Positions 17,306 to 26,758 of a stretch of 64,000 nucleotides of DNA are shown piece by piece (the first letter of the stretch is position 1; every line of letters starts with the position of its first letter). This DNA is from Hyphomicrobiales bacterium (GTDB taxonomy: Bacteria; Pseudomonadota; Alphaproteobacteria; Rhizobiales; Rhizobiaceae). Below the pieces are notes generated by a model. It saw nothing but the letters and a program-made list of their open reading frames with translations. It was not told where the DNA came from and ran no database searches. Location: the NCBI GenBank assembly GCA_900466605.1, contig UBMU01000002.1:248001-312000 (forward strand), in the 5' to 3' direction. The position numbers and the translations under genes were made by a program.

Positions 17306-17428
17306 ATTGTAGGCATAATTATTCATTTGAACATTTTTTGAGCGATTATTGGGCAATCATTTGCCTGTTTATTGGTGCAGATTTATATAATCTTTATATT
17401 TCAATTAGTTAGCGTGCGGCCTCGAATC

Positions 17429-17444
17429 TGGCACGTCCTTTGAA
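17429..17444 (+). promoter_or_regulatory. Candidate sigma-54 promoter for glnK-amtB
   Basis: TGGCACG followed by TTTGAA: a perfect -24 TGGCAC with 10 nt between the GG and the -12 dinucleotide. That dinucleotide is GA instead of the consensus GC. It lies 85 bp before glnK, and an upstream palindrome GGCAA-TCAT-TTGCC (17352-17365) and a TGGTGCA half-site (17373-17379) are in enhancer range. glnK-amtB is normally NtrC/sigma-54 controlled, which supports the reading, but the -12 deviation keeps confidence moderate. Confidence 0.5.
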
Positions 17445-17510
17445 TGTATATCCCCGGTCGCTGTTCGTGAACGTCAGCGGCAAGGAGAGTCGGCTCCGTG
17501 CCGAGGATAA

Positions 17511-17867
<357 letters not shown>

Positions 17868-17894
17868 GGCGGCAGAGCAAGGGAGCCTCTTTCA

Positions 17895-19259
17895 ATGTCA
17901 ATTTCGAAGTTTTCTTCCACATATGCGCGGCTTGCTGCTGCGTCGGCTGCGCTGCTCGCGCCGGTCGCAGCCTTCGCGCAGGATGCCGCCACGGCGGCCG
18001 CGCCTGCTGCGGCAGCGGCCCCTGTCCCGGACAAGGGTGACACGGCCTTCATGTTCATTTCAACCCTGCTCGTTCTGTTCATGATCCTGCCGGGCCTGGC
18101 ACTGTTCTATGGTGGCCTGGTGCGCGCAAAGAACATGCTGTCAGTGCTTATGCAGTGCACGATGGTTGCTGCCGTCCTGATGCTCATCTGGGTTATCTAC
18201 GGCTACTCTTTCGCTTTCGGCGGTTCGGACAGCCCTTATTGGGGTGGTACGGCAAAGCTCTTCCTGGCTGGGGTCACGAAGGATTCGACAGCTGCGACCT
18301 TCTCGCAGGGCGTTGTCATTCCTGAGTTCATCTTCGCCATGTTCCAGATGACCTTTGCCGCAATTACGCCTGCACTGATCGTCGGCGCCTTTGCTGAGCG
18401 CATCAAGTTCTCGGCTGTGGTTCTCTTCTGCGCGCTGTGGGCAACCTTCGTCTACTTCCCGATTGCGCACATGGTTTGGGACGCAAACGGCCTGCTCTTC
18501 AAGATGGGCGCACTGGACTTCGCCGGTGGTACCGTCGTTCACATCAACGCCGGTGTTGCCGGCCTGATTGGTGCGATCATGGTCGGCAAGCGTACCGGCT
18601 ACGGCAAGGACATGATGGCTCCTCACTCGATGACGCTGACGATGGTCGGTGCATCGATGCTCTGGTTCGGCTGGTTTGGCTTCAACGCTGGCTCCAACCT
18701 CGAGGCTTCCGGCGGCGCGATGCTCGCAACGGTCAACACGTTCGTTGCTACCGCTGCTGCTGTGATTTCCTGGGCTGCTGTCGAAACGCTTACCCGTGGC
18801 AAAGCATCTATGCTTGGCGGCGCTTCCGGTATGGTTGCCGGCCTTGTTGCCATCACGCCTGCCGCCGGTATCGTCGGTCCGATGGGCGCCATCATCATGG
18901 GTCTGATCGTTTCGCCGCTTTGCTACTTCTTCGTTTCCGTCGTCAAGAACAAGTTCGGATACGACGATACGGCTGATGTCTTCGGCGTTCACGGCATCGG
19001 CGGCATGTTCGGTGCCGTTGCAACGGGCATCTTCGCAAGTGCATCGCTCGGCGGCGTCGGCTATGCCGAAGGCGTCACGATGGGCAGCCAGGTCGTCACT
19101 CAGATCACTGCAATCGCCACCACCATCGTATGGTGCGGCGTTGGCTCGGCGATCCTCTACAAGATCGTCGACATCATCGTCGGTCTGCGTGTCACCGTCG
19201 AAGCCGAGCGCGAAGGCCTCGACCTCGCAACGCACGGCGAAGCTGCTTACCACTCGTAA
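17895..19259 (+). CDS. amtB: Ammonium transporter AmtB
   Basis: 454-aa inner-membrane ammonium channel. An N-terminal signal sequence (about residues 1-28, ending AAFAQ) is followed by an Ala/Pro-rich stretch and eleven hydrophobic segments. Family markers are ALFYGGLVRAKNMLS, IVGAFAERIKFSAV, FAGGTVVHINAGVAGL and GVHGIGGMFGAVATGIFA, the last two containing the two pore histidines. It imports ammonium when nitrogen is scarce and is closed by GlnK. A clear terminator follows. Confidence 0.97.
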   Translation: MSISKFSSTYARLAAASAALLAPVAAFAQDAATAAAPAAAAAPVPDKGDTAFMFISTLLVLFMILPGLALFYGGLVRAKNMLSVLMQCTMVAAVLMLIWVIYGYSFAFGGSDSPYWGGTAKLFLAGVTKDSTAATFSQGVVIPEFIFAMFQMTFAAITPALIVGAFAERIKFSAVVLFCALWATFVYFPIAHMVWDANGLLFKMGALDFAGGTVVHINAGVAGLIGAIMVGKRTGYGKDMMAPHSMTLTMVGASMLWFGWFGFNAGSNLEASGGAMLATVNTFVATAAAVISWAAVETLTRGKASMLGGASGMVAGLVAITPAAGIVGPMGAIIMGLIVSPLCYFFVSVVKNKFGYDDTADVFGVHGIGGMFGAVATGIFASASLGGVGYAEGVTMGSQVVTQITAIATTIVWCGVGSAILYKIVDIIVGLRVTVEAEREGLDLATHGEAAYHS

Positions 19260-19338
19260 TCAAGGCATTGCGGCGCTTGCGCAAGCAGCGCCGCAGAACA
19301 GCCCGTCGCGATCTGTTCGAATGAATGGATCGCCCTTG

Positions 19339-19368
19339 GCCCGGACCTCCATAGGTTCGGGCTTTTTT
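19339..19368 (+). terminator. Rho-independent terminator after amtB
   Basis: A 10-bp stem (GCCCGGACCT with AGGTTCGGGC, one G-T pair) with a 4-nt loop and six T immediately after. Confidence 0.9.
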
Positions 19369-19400
19369 ATTTTCAGGTGCAAGATGTGGGAGCGGCATGG

Positions 19401-19416
19401 TTAATACCGCTTTAAC
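19401..19416 (+). promoter_or_regulatory. CtrA binding box upstream of ftsK
   Basis: TTAA-TACCGCT-TTAAC matches the full CtrA consensus TTAA-N7-TTAAC exactly. It lies 84 bp before the ftsK start, in the gap after the amtB terminator. Cell-cycle control of ftsK by the master regulator CtrA is therefore likely. Established knowledge: CtrA controls many division and chromosome-segregation genes in alphaproteobacteria. Confidence 0.7.
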
Positions 19417-19499
19417 CGTCCTCTGATTAGGTGGGGCGAACGTACTGGGCGCAGACGCTTGGCGATTCGCACGCTCTCACGCATTGAACGGGTACACAC

Positions 19500-22160
19500 A
19501 TGGCAAGAAGCACATCGCCAGCAATGGATGGCCGGCCGGACCGTTTTTCCCTTTCGGGTTTCATGTTCCGGCAGGCGCAGACCCTTGTTGGTTTCGCGAT
19601 TTTTCTTCTGCTCGCTTTGGCAGTCGCGGCGCTCGCGACGTGGAACGTTGCGGATCCAAGCTATTCCTATGCGACCGGGAACGAACCGACCAACATCCTG
19701 GGTTATGGCGGCGCCGCTTTTGCCGACATCGCGATGCAGTTCTTCGGCCTCGCCAGCGTCATGGCGCTTCTGCCTGTTGTTGCCTGGGCTCTGGCCTTGA
19801 TCTCAGGTCGTCGCATCAGCCGCATCCCGGCGCGAGCCGCCGCCTGGGGGCTGGGTTCCGTACTCTCTTCCGCCGTTATCGGTTGTTTCCCGCCGCCGCT
19901 CACCTGGCCGATTCCGAATGGTATCGGCGGCGTTATCGGCGACATGATTTTGCGCTTTCCGGCGCTGTTTGTCGGCGCCTATCCGACCGGCGCCTTTGCG
20001 ACCGCCGTCGGTTGCGTGTTTGCCATCCCGACACTCTGGATGATGCTGTTTGCTGCCGGTCTCGTTGGCCGTAGCGAGGATGATGAGGACGAGGCAGCAG
20101 AGGAGGAGTATACAAATACGCGCTCCAAGCTGCGCTCGGTGGGTGATGAAGACGAGGATGACGACGAGGGCGGCGGCTGGCTTGCCTTCGGTGCGCTGAC
20201 GCATGCCTGGTACATGAGCCAGGCAAGGATGCGCCGCCTGCTTGGTATGGGTCCCCGGAAGCGGCGACAGGACGATTTCGAGTCGCCTTACGATTTCAAC
20301 GATGACGAGTTTGGCAAGCTGAACGAGCCGGTCCGCGCTAAGGCGCCGCGCGGAGAGCGCACGGAGCCATCCATGGACCCGCGCGCTGCCTCGCAGCGTC
20401 GCATCGTTTCTGCGCCGTCCATTTCGCTCAACGATGACGATGAGGATGATGACGCGCCGTTCGACGATATGCCGCCGCGCCCGGCTGATATCCTGCCCGA
20501 TGATGATGACTGGATGATGCGTGCGCCGGCCAAGGCGACCGGGCGTGCAGAGCCGCGTGTTGTGCCGCCTCCGGCGCGGCCGAAGCCCGGTGCGCGTGTC
20601 GAACGCGAGCAGCAGGGATCCTTTATTCGTCCTGAAGGCTTCCAGCTTCCGTCGATGCATCTTCTTGCTGAACCCAAGAATGTCGTGCGTGATTCGACGC
20701 TGTCTGCCGATGCGCTGGAGCAGAATGCGCGCATGCTCGAAGGCGTGCTCGAGGATTTCGGCGTCAAGGGAGAAATCATCCACGTTCGCCCCGGTCCCGT
20801 CGTCACGCTTTACGAATTGGAGCCTGCTCCGGGCATCAAGTCGTCTCGTGTCATCGGCCTCGCAGACGATATTGCCCGCTCGATGAGCGCGATTGCTGCC
20901 CGCGTCGCGGTCGTGCCGGGTCGCAACGCAATCGGTATCGAATTGCCGAACTCGACGCGCGAAACAGTCTATCTGCGCGAGCTCATCGCCTCGCGCGACT
21001 TTGAGGGCTCGAAGGCAAAGCTCGCCATGGCGCTCGGCAAGACGATCGGCGGCGAGGCCGTGATCGCGGATCTGGCGAAGATGCCGCATCTGCTGGTCGC
21101 TGGCACCACCGGCTCGGGCAAATCGGTCGCCATCAACACGATGATCCTGTCGCTTCTCTATCGCATGACACCTGAGCAGTGCCGCCTGATCATGATCGAT
21201 CCGAAGATGCTCGAATTGTCGGTCTACGATGGTATTCCGCATCTTCTCTCGCCCGTCGTGACCGATCCCAAGAAGGCTGTCGTTGCGCTCAAGTGGACCG
21301 TTCGCGAGATGGAAGAGCGCTACAAGAAGATGTCGAAGATCGGCGTCCGCAATATCGACGGCTTCAACAGCCGCGTCGAACAGGCGCTTGCCAAGGGCGA
21401 GGTGATCTCGCGTACGGTGCAGACCGGTTTCGATCGCCACACCGGCGAAGCGATGTACGAGACCGAGGAATTCGACCTGCAGCCGATGCCCTACATCGTC
21501 GTGATCATCGACGAAATGGCCGACCTCATGATGGTCGCCGGAAAGGACATCGAAGGCGCGGTACAGCGCCTGGCGCAGATGGCGCGTGCCGCGGGCATCC
21601 ACGTCATTATGGCGACGCAGCGTCCGTCCGTCGATGTGATCACCGGCACGATCAAGGCAAACTTCCCGACCCGCATCTCCTTCCAGGTGACGTCGAAGAT
21701 CGACAGTCGCACCATCCTTGGCGAACAGGGCGCCGAACAGCTGCTCGGCATGGGTGATATGCTCTATATGGCAGGCGGCGGACGCATCCAGCGTGTCCAT
21801 GGGCCGTTCGTCGCCGACATGGAGGTGGAAGAGATCGTCTCCTATCTGAAGACGCAAGGCGCACCGCAATATCTCGACGCGATCACTGCCGATGATGACG
21901 AAGACGGCGACTACGGCGGTGGTCCGGCGGGGACATCCAATCTCTCGGATTCCGACGATCCGTACGATCAGGCTGTCGCTATTGTTCTGCGTGACGGAAA
22001 GGCGTCTACGTCGTATATTCAGCGCAGACTAGGCATTGGGTACAACCGCGCCGCATCACTTATCGAGCGGATGGAGCAGGAAGGCATCATCGGTCCCGCC
22101 AATCACGCTGGGAAACGCGAGATTCTGGTTCCGACCGAAGGCGATATCCTCGACCGCTGA
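19500..22160 (+). CDS. ftsK: DNA translocase FtsK
   Basis: 886-aa division protein. Hydrophobic segments between about residues 25 and 190 form the membrane domain. An acidic and Pro-rich linker follows to about residue 390. The RecA-like motor has Walker A GTTGSGKS at about 535-542 and Walker [11 protein letters not shown] near 668-677, with [20 protein letters not shown] downstream. A winged-helix gamma domain that reads KOPS sites closes the protein (about 820-886). It pumps chromosome DNA through the septum and coordinates dimer resolution. The linker is short compared with E. coli FtsK (1329 aa). Confidence 0.97.
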   Translation: MARSTSPAMDGRPDRFSLSGFMFRQAQTLVGFAIFLLLALAVAALATWNVADPSYSYATGNEPTNILGYGGAAFADIAMQFFGLASVMALLPVVAWALALISGRRISRIPARAAAWGLGSVLSSAVIGCFPPPLTWPIPNGIGGVIGDMILRFPALFVGAYPTGAFATAVGCVFAIPTLWMMLFAAGLVGRSEDDEDEAAEEEYTNTRSKLRSVGDEDEDDDEGGGWLAFGALTHAWYMSQARMRRLLGMGPRKRRQDDFESPYDFNDDEFGKLNEPVRAKAPRGERTEPSMDPRAASQRRIVSAPSISLNDDDEDDDAPFDDMPPRPADILPDDDDWMMRAPAKATGRAEPRVVPPPARPKPGARVEREQQGSFIRPEGFQLPSMHLLAEPKNVVRDSTLSADALEQNARMLEGVLEDFGVKGEIIHVRPGPVVTLYELEPAPGIKSSRVIGLADDIARSMSAIAARVAVVPGRNAIGIELPNSTRETVYLRELIASRDFEGSKAKLAMALGKTIGGEAVIADLAKMPHLLVAGTTGSGKSVAINTMILSLLYRMTPEQCRLIMIDPKMLELSVYDGIPHLLSPVVTDPKKAVVALKWTVREMEERYKKMSKIGVRNIDGFNSRVEQALAKGEVISRTVQTGFDRHTGEAMYETEEFDLQPMPYIVVIIDEMADLMMVAGKDIEGAVQRLAQMARAAGIHVIMATQRPSVDVITGTIKANFPTRISFQVTSKIDSRTILGEQGAEQLLGMGDMLYMAGGGRIQRVHGPFVADMEVEEIVSYLKTQGAPQYLDAITADDDEDGDYGGGPAGTSNLSDSDDPYDQAVAIVLRDGKASTSYIQRRLGIGYNRAASLIERMEQEGIIGPANHAGKREILVPTEGDILDR

Positions 22161-22295
22161 GGTCTATAGCGTCGAAATCATACCGGCATCACGGAAACCT
22201 GATCGCAGTGAAAACGTTAGTTTATGCAGCCCTGCGGACTACGCCATGAAGGCGCCGCGTTTCCGCAGCATGCAAATTGCATAAAGGAGACATAG

Positions 22296-22967
22296 ATGAA
22301 CAACTCCGACTCCATCTTGGGCCGCATCTCGCTGACCCGGCGCCACCTTTTGGGGACGCTGGCTGTCGCGACGGCATCTGCGATCCCGATTGCTGCCTAT
22401 GCACAGGCGGCATCTGCTGCCTCAGGTGCGGGCACCGCACAGGCAATAGCGGATCATTTCTCAAGTGTAGCCACGATGCAGGGCGAATTCGTTCAGTTCG
22501 GTCCGCGCGGCGAGCAGACAGGCGGGAAATTCTACATCCAGCGACCCGGCAAGCTGCGCTTCAACTATGACAATCCGTCACCGATCCGGGTCATCGCGGA
22601 TGGCAAGAACGTGGCCGTCGGAAACGTCAAGCTCAAGACCTGGGATCTCTATCCGCTGTCGAAGACGCCGCTCAGCCTGCTGCTCGCGCAGCGTATCGAT
22701 CTTTCGGCCGGTTCGGTGAAGAGCGTGAAGCAGGAATCTGACCTGACGACGATCGCTCTCGGCAACAACACCGTTTTTGGTAGCTCGACGATTACGATGA
22801 TGTTTGATCCAAAGACTTATGATCTCCGGCAGTGGACGATCACTGACAACCAGGGCAAGGACACGTCTGTGATGGTGTTCAACGTCAAGACTGGCGTCCA
22901 GTTCGACGACAAGGTGTTCAGGGTGCCGTACGAGGTAATCCCGGGAACGGCCGCTTACCGAGATTGA
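22296..22967 (+). CDS. lolA: Outer-membrane lipoprotein carrier protein LolA
   Basis: 223-aa periplasmic lipoprotein chaperone. Family features include FSSVATMQGEFVQFGPRGEQ and GKFYIQRPGKLRFNYD, then the late WTITDNQGKDTSVMVFNV. It carries outer-membrane lipoproteins from LolCDE across the periplasm. The leader reads LTRRHLLGTLAVATASAIPI, an Arg15-Arg16 pair before a hydrophobic stretch, so Tat export is possible rather than the usual Sec route. AAGGAG precedes the start. It lies 135 bp after ftsK, a common gene order in this bacterial order. Confidence 0.93.
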   Translation: MNNSDSILGRISLTRRHLLGTLAVATASAIPIAAYAQAASAASGAGTAQAIADHFSSVATMQGEFVQFGPRGEQTGGKFYIQRPGKLRFNYDNPSPIRVIADGKNVAVGNVKLKTWDLYPLSKTPLSLLLAQRIDLSAGSVKSVKQESDLTTIALGNNTVFGSSTITMMFDPKTYDLRQWTITDNQGKDTSVMVFNVKTGVQFDDKVFRVPYEVIPGTAAYRD

Positions 22968-22985
22968 TTTTTACTGTTTGCTGAG

Positions 22986-23017
22986 AAAACGCCCTGCCGT
23001 CCCGCGGGGCGTTTTTT
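22986..23017 (+). terminator. Rho-independent terminator after lolA
   Basis: Arms AAAACGCCC and GGGCGTTTT with a 12-nt loop, running into a T-run. Confidence 0.8.
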
Positions 23018-23091
23018 CTTTGCGCCCATCCGTTCCATCGGCGCGGCCTTTGTTCTAAAGCCAGTTTCGTGCGGTTTTGAAAGGCAATGGA

Positions 23092-23895
23092 ATGGGCTTC
23101 TCGATCACGACTTGGAATATCAACTCTGTGCGGCTTCGCATGCCGATCGTCGAGCAATTCGTGCTCAAGCATAAGCCTGATATTCTTTGCCTCCAGGAAA
23201 CGAAGGTTCCGAATGACCTATTTCCAGCCTCTCCGTTGCGGGCAATGGGCTACGACCACATCATCATCCATGGCCAGAAGGGCTATCACGGCGTTGCCAT
23301 CGCATCGCGCTTTCCGTTGGTCGAAGACCACCGGCAGGACTATTGCAACGTCGGCGACGCGAGACATATCTCCGCCGTGTTCGAGCGTGGCGGTCGCCGT
23401 ATTCGGCTGCATAATTTCTATGTGCCAGCCGGCGGCGACGAGCCGGATCGGACGATCAATCCGAAGTTCGGTCACAAGCTCGATTTCATCGAGGAGATGA
23501 AGCACCTCAAGGCGAATGGCGAGGCGAATACCTCGGCGATCCTCGTCGGCGATCTCAACATTGCACCGCTTGAGCATGATGTCTGGTCACACAAGCAGCT
23601 GCTGAAGATCGTCAGCCATACGCCTGTAGAGACGGACGGTCTGCTCGAAGTGATGCAGCGGGGCGCCTGGCTTGACCTTATGCGGCAGCATGTTCCGGAA
23701 AATGAAAAGCTCTATACATGGTGGAGCTATCGCGCCAAGGACTGGGAAGCGGCGGATCGCGGCCGTCGCCTGGACCACATCTGGAGCTCGAAGGATCTTG
23801 GACCGCACCTGCAGCGCATCGATATTCTGAAGGAGGCGCGTGGCTGGGATCGGCCGTCCGACCATGTGCCCGTCACGGCACATTTCAATATCTAA
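23092..23895 (+). CDS. xthA: Exodeoxyribonuclease III
   Basis: 267-aa AP endonuclease/3'-exonuclease of the EEP superfamily. Motifs are TTWNINSVR (metal Asn), CLQETKV (metal Glu), GDLNIAPLEHDVW (active-site Asp/Asn), and the late RLDHIW and SDHVPVTAHF (catalytic Asp-His). It repairs abasic sites and 3'-blocked ends. ATG 23092 is preceded by AAAGG; the TTG at 23077 in the same frame is less likely. Convergent with the cNMP-binding protein gene. Confidence 0.95.
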   Translation: MGFSITTWNINSVRLRMPIVEQFVLKHKPDILCLQETKVPNDLFPASPLRAMGYDHIIIHGQKGYHGVAIASRFPLVEDHRQDYCNVGDARHISAVFERGGRRIRLHNFYVPAGGDEPDRTINPKFGHKLDFIEEMKHLKANGEANTSAILVGDLNIAPLEHDVWSHKQLLKIVSHTPVETDGLLEVMQRGAWLDLMRQHVPENEKLYTWWSYRAKDWEAADRGRRLDHIWSSKDLGPHLQRIDILKEARGWDRPSDHVPVTAHFNI

Positions 23896-23899
23896 ACTG

Positions 23900-24355
23900 T
23901 CAGACGAAGCGGTGAAGCTGGGCTGCCGCTTTGGCAGCGAGTTCGGCAATGTTGTCGCGGATGCGATGCTCGATCAGTCGAGCCGCATCCGGGTACTCCT
24001 CGATCAACCGATGGAAGAGAGAGCGGGTAATTCGGATGATACTCGTGTCTTCGGTTGCAACGGCCGTAAACTTGCGCTCGACCAGCGTGATCAGCGCAAG
24101 TTCGGACAGAAGCGTACCAGGTCCGACAACATTCTGGATTTCTGGCTGGCCATCGCGACCGGTCCGGCTGAGTTCGACGCCGCCGCTGAGGATGACATAG
24201 GCGCTTTCCGCCGGCGAACCCTCACGAAAGAGCATCTGGCCGGCAGAAATGACACGTCGATCGGCCCCGAAGGCAATCAGCCGCAACTGATCCTCAGACA
24301 TGCCGTGGAAGAGTGACAGCTGCGACAGCAGTCGGATGTCATCGTTAAGAGCCAT
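23900..24355 (-). CDS. Cyclic nucleotide-binding domain protein (partner of CenR/OtpR, Cpk-like)
   Basis: 151 aa made almost entirely of one cNMP-binding beta-roll (FREGSPAESAYVILSGGVELSRTG, then PGTLLSELALI) plus a C-terminal helix. There is no helix-turn-helix, so it is not a Crp/Fnr transcription factor. It starts 1 bp after the CenR-type regulator gene, so the two are cotranscribed. In Brucella the orthologous pair is described as OtpR (CenR) and Cpk, a cAMP-dependent-kinase-regulatory-subunit-like protein. Whether it binds cAMP is untested: the binding cassette reads LLSELALI where a classical Crp cassette would have a GE pair and a conserved Arg. Confidence 0.85.
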   Translation of the reverse strand: MALNDDIRLLSQLSLFHGMSEDQLRLIAFGADRRVISAGQMLFREGSPAESAYVILSGGVELSRTGRDGQPEIQNVVGPGTLLSELALITLVERKFTAVATEDTSIIRITRSLFHRLIEEYPDAARLIEHRIRDNIAELAAKAAAQLHRFV

Positions 24356-24356
24356 C

Positions 24357-25040
24357 TTACGGTATAATCTTGTAGCCACCGTTCTCCGTTACCAGAATTT
24401 CGGCATTGGAGGGGTCGCGTTCGATCTTCTGGCGGAGACGGTAGACATGGGTTTCCAGCGTATGTGTCGTTACGCCGGAATTGTAACCCCACACCTCTTC
24501 AAGCAGTACGTCACGGGTGACCACCTTCTGCTCCGCACGGTATAGGTAGCGAATGATCGCCGCTTCCTTCTCGGTCAGGCGGATCTTTTGGCCGCTGTCC
24601 ATCGTAAGGAGCTTCTGGCTCGGCTTGAAGACGTAAGGGCCGACATTGAAGGTGGCGTCCTCGCTCTGCTCGTGCTGTCGCAGCTGTACGCGAATGCGCG
24701 CAAGCAGGACGGCAAAGCGGAACGGCTTGGTGATGTAGTCGTTGGCGCCAGCCTCAAGGCCAAGGATCGTATCGGAGTCCGTGTCATGGCCGGTCAGCAT
24801 GATGATCGGCGCTTTCAGTCCGCCCTTGCGAAGCAGCTTCACAGCCTCGCGGCCGTCCATATCAGGCAGTCCCACGTCCATGATCAGCAGGTCGATCGGC
24901 GTCGAACGCGCGCGCTCGACGCCCTTGGCCGCAGTCGCTTCCTGAAGCACCGTGAACTCGTCATAGAGAGAGAGCTGTTCCGTCAGCGTCTCGCGGAGGT
25001 CGTCGTCATCATCCACCAAGAGAATGGTGCGTGCGGTCAT
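24357..25040 (-). CDS. cenR: OmpR-family response regulator CenR (OtpR)
   Basis: 227-aa two-component regulator. The receiver domain (1-120) has the acidic patch DDDD (10-13), phospho-acceptor Asp55 in IMDVGLPD and the ITKPF lysine; the winged-helix DNA-binding domain (about 130-227) ends with THTLETHVYRLRQKIE. The sequence and the adjacent cNMP-binding partner match CenR of Caulobacter and OtpR of Brucella, an essential cell-envelope regulator in those genera. The divergent neighbour is a YkuD-type peptidoglycan enzyme, consistent with an envelope theme. No sensor kinase is adjacent. Confidence 0.87.
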   Translation of the reverse strand: MTARTILLVDDDDDLRETLTEQLSLYDEFTVLQEATAAKGVERARSTPIDLLIMDVGLPDMDGREAVKLLRKGGLKAPIIMLTGHDTDSDTILGLEAGANDYITKPFRFAVLLARIRVQLRQHEQSEDATFNVGPYVFKPSQKLLTMDSGQKIRLTEKEAAIIRYLYRAEQKVVTRDVLLEEVWGYNSGVTTHTLETHVYRLRQKIERDPSNAEILVTENGGYKIIP

Positions 25041-25183
25041 GCGGCTCTATCCCTCGCCTGCGGTTCCTCACTCCTACGCCAATTTTTGAGCATTGGCAAA
25101 GATCGGGCAACCGAGCTGTTGTCGTATACGATGCTATATGATTTCAATCGTAATCCTAGCGATAGCAACCACATGTGAGAAAA

Positions 25184-25732
25184 ATGGAGAAAACAAGGCG
25201 TTCGAGACCGATAAAGTCGACGACCCTCCTCGTTCGTCCTGCGCCGGGCAAAAAAAGCCGTGCTTTGATCCAGTTCGGTACGATTACCGTGCCCGCCGCA
25301 ATCGGCCGCTCCGGTCGAACGATCCTCAAACGCGAGGGCGACGGTGCGACCCCTATCGCCTCGATGAAGCTGCTCTATGGATTTCGCCGAGGTGACCGAC
25401 CGATGCGTCTCGAGACGCCGCTTGCGATTCGTCGCATTCGTAAAGATATGCTCTGGTGCGATCAGCCCGAAAACCCGAACTACAATCGGCTCACTAAGGC
25501 GCCCTTCCTGTCTAGTCACGAGGAAATGAAGCGCAAGGACGGGCTCTATGATGTCTGTCTCGTCATGGACTGGAATATCACGTCGCGTATCAGAAATCGC
25601 GGTTCGGCAATCTTCTTTCATCTTATCAAGCCGGGCTACGAGCCGACCGCGGGATGTGTGGCAGTCCATCCACGCGACATGCGGCGGCTCCTGCCCTTCA
25701 TGCGCAAGGGTACCATCGTGCACGTTCTTTGA
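25184..25732 (+). CDS. YkuD (L,D-transpeptidase fold) protein without signal peptide
   Basis: 182-aa protein that is essentially a YkuD domain. The catalytic segment carries His146 (FFHLIKPG) and Cys158 in EPTAGCVAV. The N-terminus is basic and lacks a signal peptide or membrane helix, so the enzyme should stay in the cytosol. Typical L,D-transpeptidases are periplasmic. Cytosolic YkuD proteins such as ElsL of Acinetobacter act as L,D-carboxypeptidases in peptidoglycan recycling, which is a plausible role here. Start ATG 25184; a GTG at 25175 is also possible, with no strong ribosome site for either. It diverges from cenR. Confidence 0.85.
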   Translation: MEKTRRSRPIKSTTLLVRPAPGKKSRALIQFGTITVPAAIGRSGRTILKREGDGATPIASMKLLYGFRRGDRPMRLETPLAIRRIRKDMLWCDQPENPNYNRLTKAPFLSSHEEMKRKDGLYDVCLVMDWNITSRIRNRGSAIFFHLIKPGYEPTAGCVAVHPRDMRRLLPFMRKGTIVHVL

Positions 25733-25873
25733 TATGCGGGGGTGATAAACCAGCCGTGCCGACCTATATGCCCTCTCGACCGGCGCACGGGCTGAAATGC
25801 GCGCAGGGAAGTCCGCAAACGCAGCGGGTTCAATCACGCCCCGTCCAATTCTTCAAACTTCCGGAGACATATT

Positions 25874-26704
25874 GTGGCACAGCAACCCATCATCACTTTC
25901 CATGACGGACATTCCATTCCCCAGGTCGGCCTCGGGGTTTGGCAAACGCCTCAGGACATCGCGGCGCCGACGGTGCGCGCGGCAATTGCCGCCGGCTATC
26001 GTCACATCGACACAGCTTCCGGTTACGACAACGAGGAAGGTGTCGGTGAGGGCATCCGCTCATCCGGCCTCGATCGCAAAGACATTTTCGTTACCACCAA
26101 GCTCCGCAACACCGACCAGGGCTACGACGCGACCATGCGCGCGTTCGAGGGTAGCCTGAAGAAGCTTGGCACGGATTATGTCGATCTCTACCTCATTCAC
26201 TGGCCATCGCCGCACCGTGGGCTGTATCGCGAAACCTGGAAGGCTTTCGTCAAGATCAGGGAAGAGGGTCGCGCGCGTTCCATCGGTGTTTCGAACTTCT
26301 ATCCTGACCATCTGGAGCAAATCATCGGCGACACGGGCGTCGTTCCTGTTATCAACCAGATCGAGCTGCATCCCGATTTCCAACAGCAGGCGGCGCAGGA
26401 CGCACACAAGAAGCTGAACATCGCCACTGAATCCTGGAGCCCACTCGGCCAAGGCAAGTTGATCGCCGATGCAACGATTGGCGAGATCGCCAAGAAACAC
26501 GGAAAGACACCCGCGCAGGTCATCATCCGCTGGCATATCGATAGCGGCCTCGTCGTCATTCCGAAGTCGGTAACCCCATCGCGCATTGAGGAGAATTTCA
26601 GGGTCTTCGATTTCAGGCTGGATGCGGCCGACATGGCGGCGATTGCCAAGCTCGACGACAAGAGCGCCCGCATGGGACCCGATCCCTACACCGCCAACTT
26701 CTGA
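25874..26704 (+). CDS. Aldo/keto reductase
   Basis: 276-aa NADPH-dependent reductase of the AKR superfamily. The catalytic tetrad positions are visible: Asp and Tyr in HIDTASGYDNEEGVG, Lys in VTTKLRN, and His in YLIHWPSP. The C-terminal phosphate-binding signature VVIPKSVTPSRIEENF is present. The closest kind is the DkgA/DkgB-type 2,5-diketo-gluconate or methylglyoxal reductase group; the real substrate is unknown. GTG start at 25874 with CGGAGA upstream. Convergent with the SixA-like gene across a hairpin. Confidence 0.92.
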   Translation: MAQQPIITFHDGHSIPQVGLGVWQTPQDIAAPTVRAAIAAGYRHIDTASGYDNEEGVGEGIRSSGLDRKDIFVTTKLRNTDQGYDATMRAFEGSLKKLGTDYVDLYLIHWPSPHRGLYRETWKAFVKIREEGRARSIGVSNFYPDHLEQIIGDTGVVPVINQIELHPDFQQQAAQDAHKKLNIATESWSPLGQGKLIADATIGEIAKKHGKTPAQVIIRWHIDSGLVVIPKSVTPSRIEENFRVFDFRLDAADMAAIAKLDDKSARMGPDPYTANF

Positions 26705-26716
26705 TCTGAACGTTGC

Positions 26717-26747
26717 TCTCCCTTCTCTCTATGCGGGAGGAGGGAGA
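26717..26747. terminator. Hairpin between convergent genes
   Basis: A 13-bp pyrimidine/purine stem (TCTCCCTTCTCTC with GGGAGGAGGGAGA, two G-T pairs, 5-nt loop) fills the gap between the aldo/keto reductase and the SixA-like gene. No clear T-run on either side, so it may act as a weak bidirectional stop. Confidence 0.5.
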
Positions 26748-26758
26748 TGTCAGCTCGC

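Noticed and set aside
19803-21869. A 688-codon open frame antisense to ftsK
   Set aside because: Composition is Arg/His-rich without domains, and the plus strand encodes a clear FtsK. Chance frame.
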